Shown here one piece after another: positions 35,176 through 48,200 of a DNA stretch of 64,000 nt. Under the pieces are notes generated by a model. It ran no database searches. It had not been told where the DNA came from and worked only from the letters and a program-made list of their open reading frames with translations. Position 1 is the first letter of the stretch, and the number at the start of each line of letters is the position of its first letter. The translations under genes and the position numbers were made by a program. Source of the DNA: Liolophura sinensis (lineage: Eukaryota > Mollusca > Polyplacophora > Chitonida > Chitonidae); assembly GCF_032854445.1 (NCBI RefSeq), contig NC_088301.1, positions 5,876,044 to 5,940,043 of the forward strand, written 5' to 3'.

Positions 35176-37960
35176 ATAAATATTTGTGTGACGACAAGCA
35201 GATCACATACATTGTCTGATCTGAACTTAAGTAAATAACACAAAAAAAGCTCTCAAAATATTGAAGCTACTCCGTTTCCCACCTTTCCAAAGCTTTAGGT
35301 TTTGCTGTTTCTTCCACCGATTCGGTCCCACAAAACATGAGGGTCGCTTACAGAGCCCATCTCAAGAGATACACGCCGCCGCAAACAAGTATATCTGAGG
35401 GGAAAGGATGGCAGACTTCATCCATTTGAATGGAGGAAGCCGAAGTCCTATGGTTGTGCAGTCCTTTGTTCAAGATATCTGGTTCCTCATTTTTCACGCG
35501 GGTCCTAGGGTTTATTGGCTTTGGCTTCTTCATGGAATTTGTTGATGTGTTCTTTCTCTTCTTTTTCACAATGCATTTTCCGCAAACATATGATTAAAAC
35601 GAAGAAGAATTTTTTGAATTGTGAAGGCTTTTTTCTGTTTTTAAAATTATTCTTTAATTAATGATAAATAAGCACACGTAGACATACCCTCCCCCCCTCC
35701 AGTAGGCTTAATATGAAATAGGTGTGAACGCAACAAATGTTTTCATAATTTTCTAGAGCCTAAAATTTTTATTCATAACATCCTTTCTATCAGATAAGAT
35801 AACCCTTGTTTTTCACACACACTAGCTGTTGATGAAGCCTTTATGTTGAAAATATAAAAGTTAACGAAAAACGGCTCTTTTCACTCTCAGACCAGACCAG
35901 AGTGTCAGTCAGCCATTTAAAGAGTATCATTATATGTAATACTTGTCAGAAATCTTCAGATTTATTCTTGAGTTTTCCCACACCTAAACACATTCCATTA
36001 CTTTGTAATTATGTAGTAAGACAGTGTTGTAGGCTTTAGTATACATGCAGAGCGTTTTACATTTCTTAAACACTGGCCCACTCTACAATGTACGTCACAA
36101 AGCCAGCCTGATGTATCCCTCCAGAGCACCCTATTCAAAGTTGACTGTTTATCTTCAGCTATGGAATTTCCAAAAAACACAAGTAGATTGCCTGTACATA
36201 AGAATGCAAAGAGATGTACACCTACATAATATTGTAGTCAATGCTATTCTCTTAGCACTGGGCTAGGTATATCTGAACCTAATCTTTGTATATGTTGTGT
36301 ATATTTGCTAAGTGATAAGGGTTATTCTAAGCCCTGTAGTGTTCAGTATGAACAAGTATGGACAAGATACAGTTAGGTATATGCTTTTCACATATGTCAC
36401 TCTGTTGTATGCCGACTACAACTCCATCACGCCACACAGGATCAGCATGCCTACTCCCAGCAAGATATACCGTCCGTACAAGCAGTTCTAAAGAGTAAAC
36501 CACCTTATATTCTGACAGAACTGCAGTAGAAACCTAAAACGTAGCACACCGTCTCGGACAGACAATGTGGTCACCCGCTCATTTGGCTGCGTTGACCTCG
36601 GACTGGAAGAATACCATATATCTTCTATATGGATACCCTATAATATATTTAAACTTATCTAATTACGAGTTTGATAAAAATAAGATATAAAGAAATATAA
36701 GAAAATAATTGTATAATTCAAAAGACGTTTCATGTAAAATTATCAGAAAGAAGACATAAAAACTATATGTGGAACAGGCGGGCGCAGTAAAAGATTATTT
36801 GCAGCCAAAGGAGACAATTTCCCTCAGCACAAAACATTTAAATGCTGCATTTCTAACCACGTCGAAAAACTCGTAATGCGTTTTTGAACACCAACTGCAA
36901 CTAGCGGTATATGTAATAGTTATCACACTTATTTTGAAAAAGCTGCACCTACTTATAGAAGTACCCGGCGAGTGACTCCCTCAGGTTTTATAATAAAATG
37001 ACTAGTCCCAGTAATGATTCCTTGGTGGAGATCAACTCTAAATCGAATGGTAATGGGATTCACCATATGATCTTCAATTATCCGCCAAATTCCACGTTAT
37101 GTAATATGTCTCAACGTCGTAAATGGCAAACACAAGGCACAAAGGGAACTCTTGGGAGTCACCGTGAGAAAATGGAGAAAATCGTAACTGAATGCACGTC
37201 ATCTCTACAATACATGTGTTCATGACCTTGTGTGATATCTTAATATACAGTGCATTTATAATCCAGAATTACACCAACTGCAGTGACCCTTTCACTGGGC
37301 CCGGTCAAAGCTGCATGCACAATGCACAAAGGTTATTTTGTATCAGTTGGTACAATAAAGATTCAAATGACTGTTATATCACACACATGTGATGAGAAAC
37401 TCCACAAACACAGCACAACGTGAAAACGTACACCAAAATTAAGTCAAACAAACGTATTGACCATGGGTGCAAACAGACAAACACCATATGATACAGCTGT
37501 ACAAATAATGCACGCCCTCCTTTGTTCAGTTAAATCTATAATAATTTTCTAGTGCACTCCATATTTTGGAGGCCTACAACGGAATCATACTAGCGTGCAC
37601 ACGTTTGCCATAAAACGAACAAAACGAAGAGTATTTGTTTGATATATTTGTTTGTTTTATTTCAAGCCATGTCGCCCTCATCCGCCACACAATAGAAACA
37701 AATCGAAATTTGATCAATTATTAATAACCCTACCCCAAAATGACTTCTGAAACGCTTACTTCTCTTAAAACTTTTGCTCTTTGTTCTTCCGTTTTACATA
37801 GTTTCCGGATTTACTCACATTTTAAATATTTCTAGTAATATTAAAACCAGATTAAATGCAACCGAATCATTCAGAGCTGTTGCGATATGTCATATTCTGT
37901 TCAATATACCAAGAAAAAACTGGTAAAACATGTCTTTACTTGTAGTGCTACTCTCCAATA
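35176..37960. other. Gene-free stretch
   Basis: Several 60-75-codon frames occur, but none shows a family motif or flanking splice structure. AT-rich, no clear repeat. Confidence 0.45.
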
Positions 37961-38105
37961 GTCGGATTTTTTCGCGGACGGGATGGTAGAGACGCTTGCG
38001 ATGGGTTATAAGGACCTGTCAAAACGCCCGGCCCATCCGGTCCTCTGGTCCTACGGGATCGCAAGGGGAGATGACAGGGTCCCCAGAGGCAGAGTGGACT
38101 TCCGG
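37960..38105 (+). pseudogene. Decayed collagen Gly-X-Y exon
   Basis: After an acceptor-like 'ctactctccaatag' the plus strand reads Gly every third codon (GRDGRD, then A in place of G, GL-stop, GPV, KTP, GPSGP). A one-base shift gives GPTGSQGEM, and another gives GPQRQSGLPG, ending exactly at a GTAAGT donor. Gly periodicity and intact exon boundaries support a fibrillar or short-chain collagen exon. One stop and at least two shifts mean it is not translatable as it stands. No companion exon was found nearby. Confidence 0.55.
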
Positions 38106-39216
38106 TAAGTATGGAGGGCAAATTGTACAATTCGGTTCTGTCGGCAGACAGAGCCAGAAATCCTATATCATCAAATTCCAGAAAAATTAAAAGGTTTTTC
38201 CTTTGCTAAATATATGTTGCCAATAATACAAGACAATATTTTTGCAGTATGACTTCAGAATTGTACCTGTGCCAAACAAATCAGGCCACTGTTAAACTTA
38301 TTACAACAGCTAAACTCTAAATTGCTTATGTTGCAGACTGATCAGTTTTCTCAGCTAGTTTAAGCTGTAAGTTCTACTCAGTGTTGTTTTGAGTTTGGGC
38401 AAAGGAATAAACTAAGGCACGTTTAAATGTGAACTGTCATTTATAAGAACATTACAGAAAGTGGTTGGCCAAGTATTTAAACGTGGCTAAGAATTATGGC
38501 ATTACGTACATGGAGAATGCTTAATACATGTATATAGTAGGTAGCTGTATTTTTTTTTCCATTGATTAAGGCCTTATTGATTTTTCAGGGAATTGCAGAG
38601 CCGCCATTGGTTGGTAAGTGATTGATGTCGATGTTTAAGCGTCTTCTTCAGCTCTTATGTGACGATTTACGTCGCCGGAAGTGTAACATTCTAAACTCAA
38701 GGTAAAAGGATGTTACAGACTTTGGTGAATCCTTAAGCGTACTGTTAGCCAAACTGTAGCATACAGTTAGTGGTTTAATTGTTTATCCAGTTTTTGTTTC
38801 TCGTCACCCTTAGTGTTAAAGAAAACATATACAGTGTTGCCTTTTCATACAGCACATTCATCCAAAATATGCCTTTACCTCCAAAACTAGCTTTGGCTGG
38901 TTGATTTGTCTCAGGCGTCACTAGCCCAAAGTCCAAAGTCCCTTCATGGATGTTGTCTTAACATAGAATCAGGCCTTGGTCTGTAATCTCCTTGTTTTTT
39001 ACTTTTCAAAGGTATAAAAGTGGTTCAAAAAGCGTGTTTGCAGTATTTACGTAAATAAGAAGAAATATGTTGTAGAGAAAGAAAGGAAGTAGGAAATTTA
39101 AATGAAATAAAGACTTATATGTCGACATATGTCCAAAATAGCATTACTTTGTTCAATGTTTTACCCATGCTTTTAGCTCATTTGTAAATGGCATCCTTTA
39201 TTTTTAAAAATGAAGA

Positions 39217-39480
39217 GGGGCCTCCGTGGCTCAGTCGGTTAGCGCGCTAGCACAGCGTAATGACCCAGAAGCCTCTCACCAATGCGGCCGCTGTGAGTTC
39301 AAGACCGGCCCATGCCACCTTCCTCTCCGGCCGTACGTGGGAAGGTCTTCCAGCAACCTGCGAATGGTCGTGGGTTTCCCCCGGGCTCTGCCCGGTTTCC
39401 ACCCACCATAATGCTGGCCGCCGTCGTACAAGTGAAATATTCTTGAGTACGGCGTAAATCACCAATCAAAAAAAAAAAAA
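39217..39480 (+). repeat. SINE, full length (best reference copy in the window)
   Basis: A tRNA-like head with A-box 'tggctcagtcggttagcgcg' and B-box-like 'gtgagttcaagaccggcc', a body 'ggccgtacgtgggaaggtct' to 'tctgcccggtttccaccc', the tail motif 'cttgagtacggcgtaaatca', then an A-rich end. About 260 bp. It is not a functional tRNA: the cloverleaf cannot be completed. Confidence 0.92.
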
Positions 39481-39659
39481 TAAAATAAAAAAAAAAAATA
39501 AAAATGAAGTGTCTTTGCCTGTCTTCGTACATTAAAATACTTTTGCCGTGCATAAGGGAAAGCAATATCAGAATGTGGACTGCTTAACACGAGGCATTAT
39601 CTTCAGGAGGTAAAATAATTCCATATATAGAGCATGTATCTTTACGGGAAGCCGTAAAA

Positions 39660-40050
39660 ACAAGCATTCTGCTGAACAATACATGTTAATATCTCCGACT
39701 TGCAGGATGTCTCCGTAGTATACCGTGTGAAGAATACGGGTATAATGCCGGTAGAATGAGCAATGTTGACATCGTCGTTATATGTGACAATATTCTGCTG
39801 AACAAGACTTGTTAATATCTCCGACTTGCAGGATGTCTCCGCAGTATACCATGTGAAGAATACGGGTATAATACCGGTAGAACGAGCAATGTTGACATCG
39901 TCGTTATATGTGACAATATTCTGCTGAACAAGACACGTTAATATCTCCGACTTGCAGGATATCTCAGCAGTATACCGTGTGAAGAATACGGGTATAATAG
40001 CGGTAGACCGAGCGATGTTGACATCGTCGTTATATGTGACAATATTCTGC
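39660..40050. repeat. Tandem repeat, 125-bp unit, 3.1 copies
   Basis: Three near-identical units including 'ttaatatctccgacttgcag', 'gaatacgggtataataccgg' and 'gttgacatcgtcgttatatg', starting near 39666, 39791 and 39916. Confidence 0.93.
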
Positions 40051-40867
40051 TAAACACTGCTGATACTTTCATAAAGAAATAATGAAAAATGTAATAATAA
40101 GTATATATAGCTTATAACAACGGAAAACCGTCAAAAAAAGAAAGCGTCAACACTGAGCTTGGCTGATATTTTCGACATAATGATATAGCGGTATCAGGAC
40201 CTATGATTATAAACACTGCTTAACACTGTTGACATTGTTCTATTTGCCTTTTGCTGGTTTTTCTTTTACATGTACTATGGCTTGCCGAATTTTACCAATT
40301 GATTTGAGTAAAGTCTGCGTTTCAGATTGATGACAGATATGTTTTAGGTTTTTGACAGTCCATGAATGTAAAGGATGAAGACTTTGGTTTTATGATCAGT
40401 TGGGTGTGTGGCTACAATGAACGATTTGAACGCCTTGTAAAATGTCCATGTTTTTTTACCACAATTATGTAAACTCACTACAATCTGCTGCTTCTCTTGA
40501 ATTGTGCCCTCCTCAGTAATAACAAGACCATCTGCCCGATTCATTAGAGTTCTGATAACGCCGAGTTTTGGATGAGGGGATGGTTAGAGTCGAAAATGAG
40601 ATATTGGTCAGTGTAAACAGGTTTGCGGTAGACTAAGGTACAGACATTGCCGTTGTCTCCGCAGTAATGACCAATGTGTCGTCTTCACCGCCAGATCGAG
40701 CAAATCGCCCGCGGGATCTAATACACCAGCTCTTGTAAAGCGTGCAGACAGAGTAGGCGGTGCTAGACACCAAAACTCCTACATTTTCATTGGCTGACTT
40801 GCAATAAGAATCGTTTCCCTCTGACTGCGCCCCGTCTATAATTTACTACTATGGGGAAGCAAGTATG

Positions 40868-41122
40868 GCTAAAATGGTGTAAGCAGCGTAATGACCCAAG
40901 AGTCTCTCACCAATGCGGTCGCTGTGAGTTCAAGTCCAGCTCATGCTGGCTTCCCCTCCGGCCGTACGTGGGAAGGTCTGCCGGCAAACTGCGGATGGTT
41001 GTGGGTTTCCCCTGGGCTGTGCCCGGTTTCCACCCTCCATAATGCTGGCTGCCGTCGTATAAGTGAAATATTCTTGAGTACGGCGTAAAACACCAATCAA
41101 ATAAATAAATAAATAAAATGGC
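40868..41122 (+). repeat. SINE, nearly full length
   Basis: A second strong plus-strand copy, very close to that at 39.2 kb from 'cagcgtaatgacccaagagt' to 'gtacggcgtaaaacaccaat' and (AAAT)n. The first 25 or so bases of the head are lost. Confidence 0.92.
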
Positions 41123-42000
41123 GTAAATTTCCCCTTTGCCAACATAAAACCCGGTAATTTCTCTCAAATAGTGCTATATTAAATATTATTTTGAAGAACA
41201 CAGATACTATAAAATCTGCTCTTTCTAACGATACCAATATAACACATGAGCCGTTTTCGTAATTATTAAAATACTAGATTTCAAAGCCTCCAGCCGGACA
41301 TGCTGGACATCATGGAGGACTTTGCAAACCATGACGAAGTGACGTGAATCATTTCGGTCGGAAATAAATATCTAAATAGCTTCTAACTGAGGTAAAACCA
41401 CAGAAATTCCAGCAATATATACCTGTTTCATAAACTATGAGTTCTAAGCCAAAATTAAGTACATTTTTATACCAGAATTCTGGGACAATTGGTCACTGAA
41501 ATTATACTGTTGTTGTTGTAATCAATCGTCACAACACATACCTTTATCCAAACTATCCCTGTGAAGCTCTTCTTGTATTCCTTTTTCGTTAATAATAAAA
41601 TGAAGGACATACATAAGACATGTAGGAGGACTGACAGTTTGAGGTCCCAAAAAATCTCTAGGTCTAATGTTCGTTAGTGGTGATTGCTTGTCAGCCGATA
41701 CGAGAGTCCCTCTGAATATTCACTCAGTAATGCGTCATTGTTTTAGAACTTAACAGCAGAAGCGTGGGTAATCCGAAGACGACAGTTATTTATTAATATT
41801 TTACACCATTTTCGTGTTGTCCTTGTTGCTCTTGTTGTAGAGTGAAGAAATCACAATTAAACTTCCAATGTAACAAAAGGCAACATTACTTTTACGTAAC
41901 ACCTGTCAATGTGATATGAATAAGAGATTATCCATAAGTTTTAGTCACAATCTAAATAATGAAAAACGAAATAGGATGCATAATCCACAACTGGGGACTA
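41123..42000. other. Gene-free stretch downstream of the MATE gene
   Basis: Nothing recognised. It should contain the 3' UTR and polyadenylation site of the minus-strand MATE gene. Candidate AATAAA on the minus strand is not distinctive in this AT-rich DNA. Confidence 0.45.
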
Positions 42001-42248
42001 CTAGTAGACTTCGACAAAATAGCTCAAATCCTTGTGTGTGTGCCATTGTTCAAAACTTGGGAAGGGGATATACACACACGTACACACACCCCTGCCACAA
42101 GCTAAAACTGTGAACACCACAACAGAACGCCTTGCTAGCAGTCTAAGAATTTCTTGACGGGCACTGTGTGGTCCGTTGTTGTTTGCACGCGGTTTCATCT
42201 CCGGTGTGTCAGGTACAATGTCCCCCAAGCCGTCCACCTCAGTATTAC
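42001..42248 (-). CDS. SLC47A: MATE exon p (terminal)
   Basis: A 248-nt exon to the stop at 42003-42001. It has an acidic/polar tail, then RLLARR and a hydrophobic stretch VVVFTVLAC, as in the extra C-terminal helix of animal MATEs. The last 25 residues look atypical (GRGVCTC...), so an additional internal splice cannot be excluded. Confidence 0.65.
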
Positions 42249-45200
42249 CTAAAACCGATGTAAGAACGTGTGGGGTCAAGTGACATTACATACAACAAGC
42301 AGAAATTCTCAATATAAACGCGAAAAAAGTCGATTTCAACAACACATATCACATCGTCATGAAGGCAAGATTCATGTTAATTGACTGATCCATGAAGTCT
42401 TAAACATCAAGGACCTCTGTTAAAAATATATCTGTTCAGTTTAGCAGAAAGTCTGTTGTCTGAGTGATAATAAAATGTATTCGCGACAAATTATTCTGTT
42501 AAACATAGCAGACACATTCTATTAATTCAACATAAAGATTGCATTAAACCAACAGATTATTATGTTAAATACAGTTAACGCATTCTGTTAAATCCAACCT
42601 AAACATTGCATTTGATTAAAAAATTATTTTGTTATATATAGCATAGGCATTCTATTAATTCAACACAAAGATTGCATTTGACTAACAGGATATTATGTTG
42701 AATATGACACAGTACTGGGTTCTAATAACAGAATACATTCTAGCATCATTCATAAGATGACTTTCTGTTCAAATCAACACATCAGTTTTTCTAAGCGTCA
42801 CAAACAGAAGCTGTGTGTCGAGACTAAAGCCATGTCATCACTATATCACCATGGACTCACGCTCCTGTCAGAGCAAAATTTAAACTGCCACACTGATAAC
42901 ACTATCCGTCATCATAGTGAGCGGCATTAAGCCACACTCAGCCATTCATTCATTCAACACAGTATGAATATTGGGGAAATATCACAAGTACCACGTCTCT
43001 CAACTGTAACAGTTGTGACGGTAATTTTTATAACACTAGTAATACTTCTGATAATACAAAATCATAATTTGAACATACCCTGTCATGTTTTTTATTTATT
43101 TTATTTTTTTAATTTTTAAACACTTCAAAAGCTAGTAAACTGTTCACAGTTACCTGAGGAATGCACGATACCGTTGGTCGTTTTTGAAGTGAGGGTCACT
43201 CTTTCTCCAGCCTAAGAAAATATTCAAATATTAATAATTAATTTTACCAGCTGAAAACAGTCAATTTACAGTGAGTGTAGGAGTAAGCCAATCGCAGGAC
43301 TTCTGATCAGAGTTATACCATAACTGTGCAATGCAGTCACTCAGAAAAAAAACAGACCGTCATCTAAATATTGGGAAACAGGACTTGGTATTCTTTGATA
43401 TTAAACGTTGAAAAACAGTATAGATTTTTACAACGATTACTTTGATAACATTTTGATGCCGTGCAAAAGCATTTGGGTTAACTTGAAGGAAACGAAGTAG
43501 CCAAACTAGCCAGAGCTAGATGTCTGGGCACTGGGTAATATCAAAGGATAGGAAAATAGTATAAACCGTGTAAATCCTTATTGCTCTCAGTGGTAAAGGT
43601 TCTGCCTATTTCTTTGACGCACAAAAACAGCCTTGTGCCTTCTAGGCTTCATACCTGGTGCTCTGCTCTAAGTCTATAACTCACCTTTCTAACCTGATCA
43701 TTCCAATCCGTTTTGTAAATGATAATAAAGTAAGCCACATTAACAGGTGTGATTCCAACAGCTAATCCCAACCAAAAACCTGAAACAAGAATGGCTTTGT
43801 GTCAGTATATAACCATAGCAAACCTAACAGCACATCAAGGGAGACTACTCCAGATATAATAATTATAGTCTATTTTATGTCAGTGAACTATTTCCCTTTT
43901 CAAAAGTTCATTGAGTTCAATCCATTGTACCCATGACCGCGGTGGTGTGTTTCCCTCGTGATTTAGACATGGCTGGACTGGGTGGCTAGATCGTTAAGAC
44001 AACGGCAAGTTTTTAAGCCACGTGCCTTAACTGAACGTTCACCTTCCTTAGCTCACATCAGAGCACGAAGACGTAAAAATCTGAACCCTGACATCCGTAA
44101 ATACAGACGTGATAGACTGGTTTTTCTGTGTGGATGAAGACAACGGTTTGTGTACAATTTTTCTGTCTTCACTAGCTTTATTCCTATATCCTATAATTCT
44201 TTTTGTCTTTTGATTTAGTGCACTAAAATAGCTTGACACACATTTTTTATGCGTCGTTTGGAACAAGAGATCAACTACGTTGCCCATTAGTGGTATAACT
44301 TAGGTTTTTGATGGCGCAGAAATACAGGTAGAACACTTCGATGTGAGTGGTCAGTCTTTGCGTGACCACAATTTTGTCGAGGCCATTAGTTAGTTTGGAT
44401 GCTATATTTTTTTACAAATCCCTGGTAACGATGTGCATTCAACTGGGCCAGCAGCTCTTAAATAATTGAATTTGTCAATCTTATTGAACACTGGGAATGT
44501 AAAATTAGTTGTTATTGGCCAGTTACTCCCCCGTTGGAATGTGAGTTTTTCATACATGTCGAAGGTCATACGGTTGTCATTTACGCATATTGTGCGTAAA
44601 TGCCACCCACACGAACTCTGAACATGTCAACAACAACAACGGCAGAAATAGACTTTGGCCACATTGCGGTTTTTTTTGCAATACGGAAGGTAGTTGGTCA
44701 CTGTTAATCTATGGGTCTTTTTGAATACATTTTTGAAGTGTTTGTCTCTCTCCGACAAATATTTCATGGATTGAGGGTCGAAATTTTATATTGAAATTGA
44801 AGTAATTCTCTAAATATTGTTTTAAATAAGGCCTGTTTACAGTGTCAAAATTTTAAAGTCTAGTAATCTTCAATTTGAAGCATAATTTGGCTGTGAATTG
44901 TCTGACAATTTACCTTTGACCAGAATTTTTTACCCCTCACGAATTGAGGAATGCCCTTTCAGGCATGAGTTTAACAGCTAGGGTTGTCTTTGAGGTGTGT
45001 AAATTTGGTGTGGTAGTCTGTGTGCTCTAATGTTCATAAATCATTGTGCAATCTTTTTATTTGCATTCCCAGATTATTTTATCTTGTCGGACATTGATTT
45101 GGTGTGGATCGCCAATGTTTTGGGGTATAACATATATCCTTCAGTGTATCTACCTGTTCGTCAGTTTACTTTGCAGCTAATTCCAACCTCATTATATTTT

Positions 45201-48200
45201 AGCAGATGAAGTAATTACTTCGACCTCAGTGATTAAAATTTAATCCGTCAGGCCAGGCTATCTAACATTTCATTGTATTTATTGCATTACTTCATTAATG
45301 TAAGGCTGAAAGCAACACTAAGTTTCTGAATACAATTATAGACCAATGATTAATTTGGTGATTGTTGTATAGAATGAGTGTCTGTATAATTTCTGCCGCA
45401 TATAAGTGACAAAATTAGTCTGTTCAGTGGCCTGTACATGTACAGTGGCCTGTACATGTACAGTGGCCTATACATGCTCAGTGGCCTATACATGAACATA
45501 CATGTATGGCAACACTCTACACCTACTGGATCAACACTTTAATTTTTGGTGCAGCCAGATTTTATAACAAGAATTTCCAAAACCTGTGCGCTACCCAGTT
45601 ATTAGACCAGAGCACTGTATTCAAGACGAGTAATGGAGACTGAGCACTCTAAAATCCAATGCTACACTTCACACTTTTCAATCCAAACGCAGTCTTGGAG
45701 AATCCCAGGCATTTCTTTCAAACAGAAAACGAAACCCTTCCAACTCGTAGCTTTTGCTCTTTTTCTCAAATTTGGAAAGTGCCAGGTCAAAGGATGTCAG
45801 CCGTCTTCCTGGTTTGTAAAGTAAATGGCTAGACTCTGGCTTCCTGTTTGTTAGATTGGTTTACATTTGGGTTTAGACTAGGCGTTGCAGGTGAGTTAAT
45901 AGACAGTATTAACCGTGCTAATAACAAATCAGCCTTGCTACAAGCAGAATTTATGTCTATGAGGTTAAGAACTAAGGTATAAAGTAGACAAAGTAGCGGG
46001 TCTTATTATATTTAGTCCATTAAAAATTTCATTATCTCCCTCTTGGGTGCCGTACCAAAAAAGGAAACTGGAAATTCCCTATGATATATGGTTTGTCTTT
46101 CCCACAAGGGTAATCAGTAAATTCTGTTATAAGGCTTTTCGCCTTATGGCGGACAACGTTGATTTGGTTGAGATAATTAACCAGACAACATCAAAGTCAA
46201 AACTTTTCATGAAGCTTATCTGTCGCCTGGTCTTATCTTCCCTAAAACAAAACATCTTCTTCAGAGTGAAGCTCATTCCAGGAAAAAACGAATGTTATAG
46301 CTGACCATTTGTCTAGTTTCCGTTTCTGGGAGGCATTCCATTTCGCATCTTGGCCGTGCAAAGAACTGATGCACATTCCAGCTCAGTTGAACCAAATGTG
46401 ACAAATCAGTTACTTAGGGCTTCTCTGCATAAAACACACTCAAATCATACACGCGTATGATAAATCGATCGATTTCAATCTCTAAATCAACTGACCAAAC
46501 TAAACCAATTTTTCCAGCATCCATTCAAATCTTACTAAATTTTGTGTCATACTTGTTTTTAAACAATCACAGTGCAGCTATCATATTCTAGCACATTTTA
46601 GCCATTAGTTTCATTCCCAAAATTGGTGGATTGCATGATCCAACCCATAGTTTCCTCCTCCAAAGGTCCTGAAAGGTGTTCAGCGTGCAAAACCGAATAT
46701 TGACTCTCGATTACCAGTTACTCTTCCTATTCTGGACAAACTGGTGATAACTCTCCCGTGTGTAATACCATTCTTTTTCCTATATGCCTGTTTAAATCCC
46801 TATTTTTACTGGCATTCCATTGCTTTTTGAGGATAGGCGAACTTACAGTTTCTAAAGCTAGCATTGCAGAAACAGTACTACAGTTTGGTAACTTTGAATT
46901 TGTCTTTGAACCCTCTGGTTCTCAGAGCTTGACTGTCTCTATTACCCACTTCAAAAACAGTGACATTAAACAGTTTATATTAATATAGGTAAATATAAGC
47001 GTCATGTCCGACATTCGTTTACCACTCGTAGTCCGTAAAGGGCGTTCCAAGTCGATAATCGCAAGATCGATAATCGCAAGTAAAGCCAACAATCCATCCT
47101 AGTGCCCTGTGCGTGCCCTGAAACAACATCCTCGGCTGTCTCGCCATACAACATGCCCGTTATTTCTGTTGCCTGACAGTTCTCCAGTGTCCTACCGTTT
47201 CTTTCAGAAACCTAAAAATGTATACTAGATTTTATTGGCATGAACTCCACAAAATGTAAAGGACATAGTTTTTGCATTGATGCAACAACAACAAATGCAA
47301 CAACAACAGCTGCAGCACTTGGAACGCGAGAATCTCTGGCATTTTGCATGACTACATTACACACATTGTTCTGACATTGTTCAGCTAGATCTGCAAATCC
47401 AGTCAGTACTGGAAATGGGTTTTACGCCATCGTTCTGTCAAAAGAGTTTCAGAAAGATGCTTTGCATTCTTGTAGTAGTCATAGAATTGAACATGTCGAA
47501 AGACTGTTCCACAGACTGTTTTCCAAATTTGTTCAGCTTGGCTTGCAAATTGGTTCAGGAAGCTGTAAATTTATATTATATTATTGGCATGTCAAAACAA
47601 TTTTCAGAAAGATGGGTTTTCTTCTTCTGGTAGTCGTGGACACTGAACTTGTGGAAAGACAGGGTGTTTTTGAAATCGCTTAGCTTGGGCTACAGATTCA
47701 TTCCGTGAGTTGGAAAGATGGTGGTCGTTCAGCGTGGGCTGCAAACGTTTAATCCATTGGAATTATTATGACATCATGTCACAAACAATTTCATAGAAAT
47801 GGTGTTTTTCTTGTCTACAAGAGCTTTCAGCTTACATTTGCTTTAGTGGAAATTTTACAAAATTAGATATATTTAGACATCACGCTCAAGATGACTGTGT
47901 TTTGCTAGAGCTGTACCCTTTCCTGGTTTTGGTTCATTAAGGCGGTAAATTTCTTCTATACATGTCAATGTTGTACCAAGGTGGGGCTGAGGGTGAATCT
48001 TTATTATTGATTGGTCACAAAGATTGGCCAGATACTTCGGGTGGGGTTAAAACATTTACACTGTTATTCTGTGGCCTTTTCATACACTCCCATCTTTTGC
48101 TTAAGTAAACTCAAGCCTTATTTTTGTATTTAGTAAGGGGGGCGTGGTTTGACTTTACATGTCAAGGCACTTATTCTGTTATAAATGCCCCTATTATCTG

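Noticed and set aside
35348-35569. Lys-rich 73-codon minus frame
   Set aside because: No recognisable family, no matching splice structure, and basic low-complexity residues as expected from A-rich DNA.
36998-37225. 75-codon plus frame beginning MTSPSND
   Set aside because: No motif, no flanking exons and no strong start context. Probably chance.
39217-39300. tRNA gene at the SINE head
   Set aside because: A- and B-box-like sequences are present, but no acceptor stem or complete cloverleaf can be formed and the sequence continues into the SINE body.
44578-44604. Short inverted repeat (atttacgca / tgcgtaaat)
   Set aside because: A nine-base stem is within what chance gives over 64 kb, and no context supports a function.
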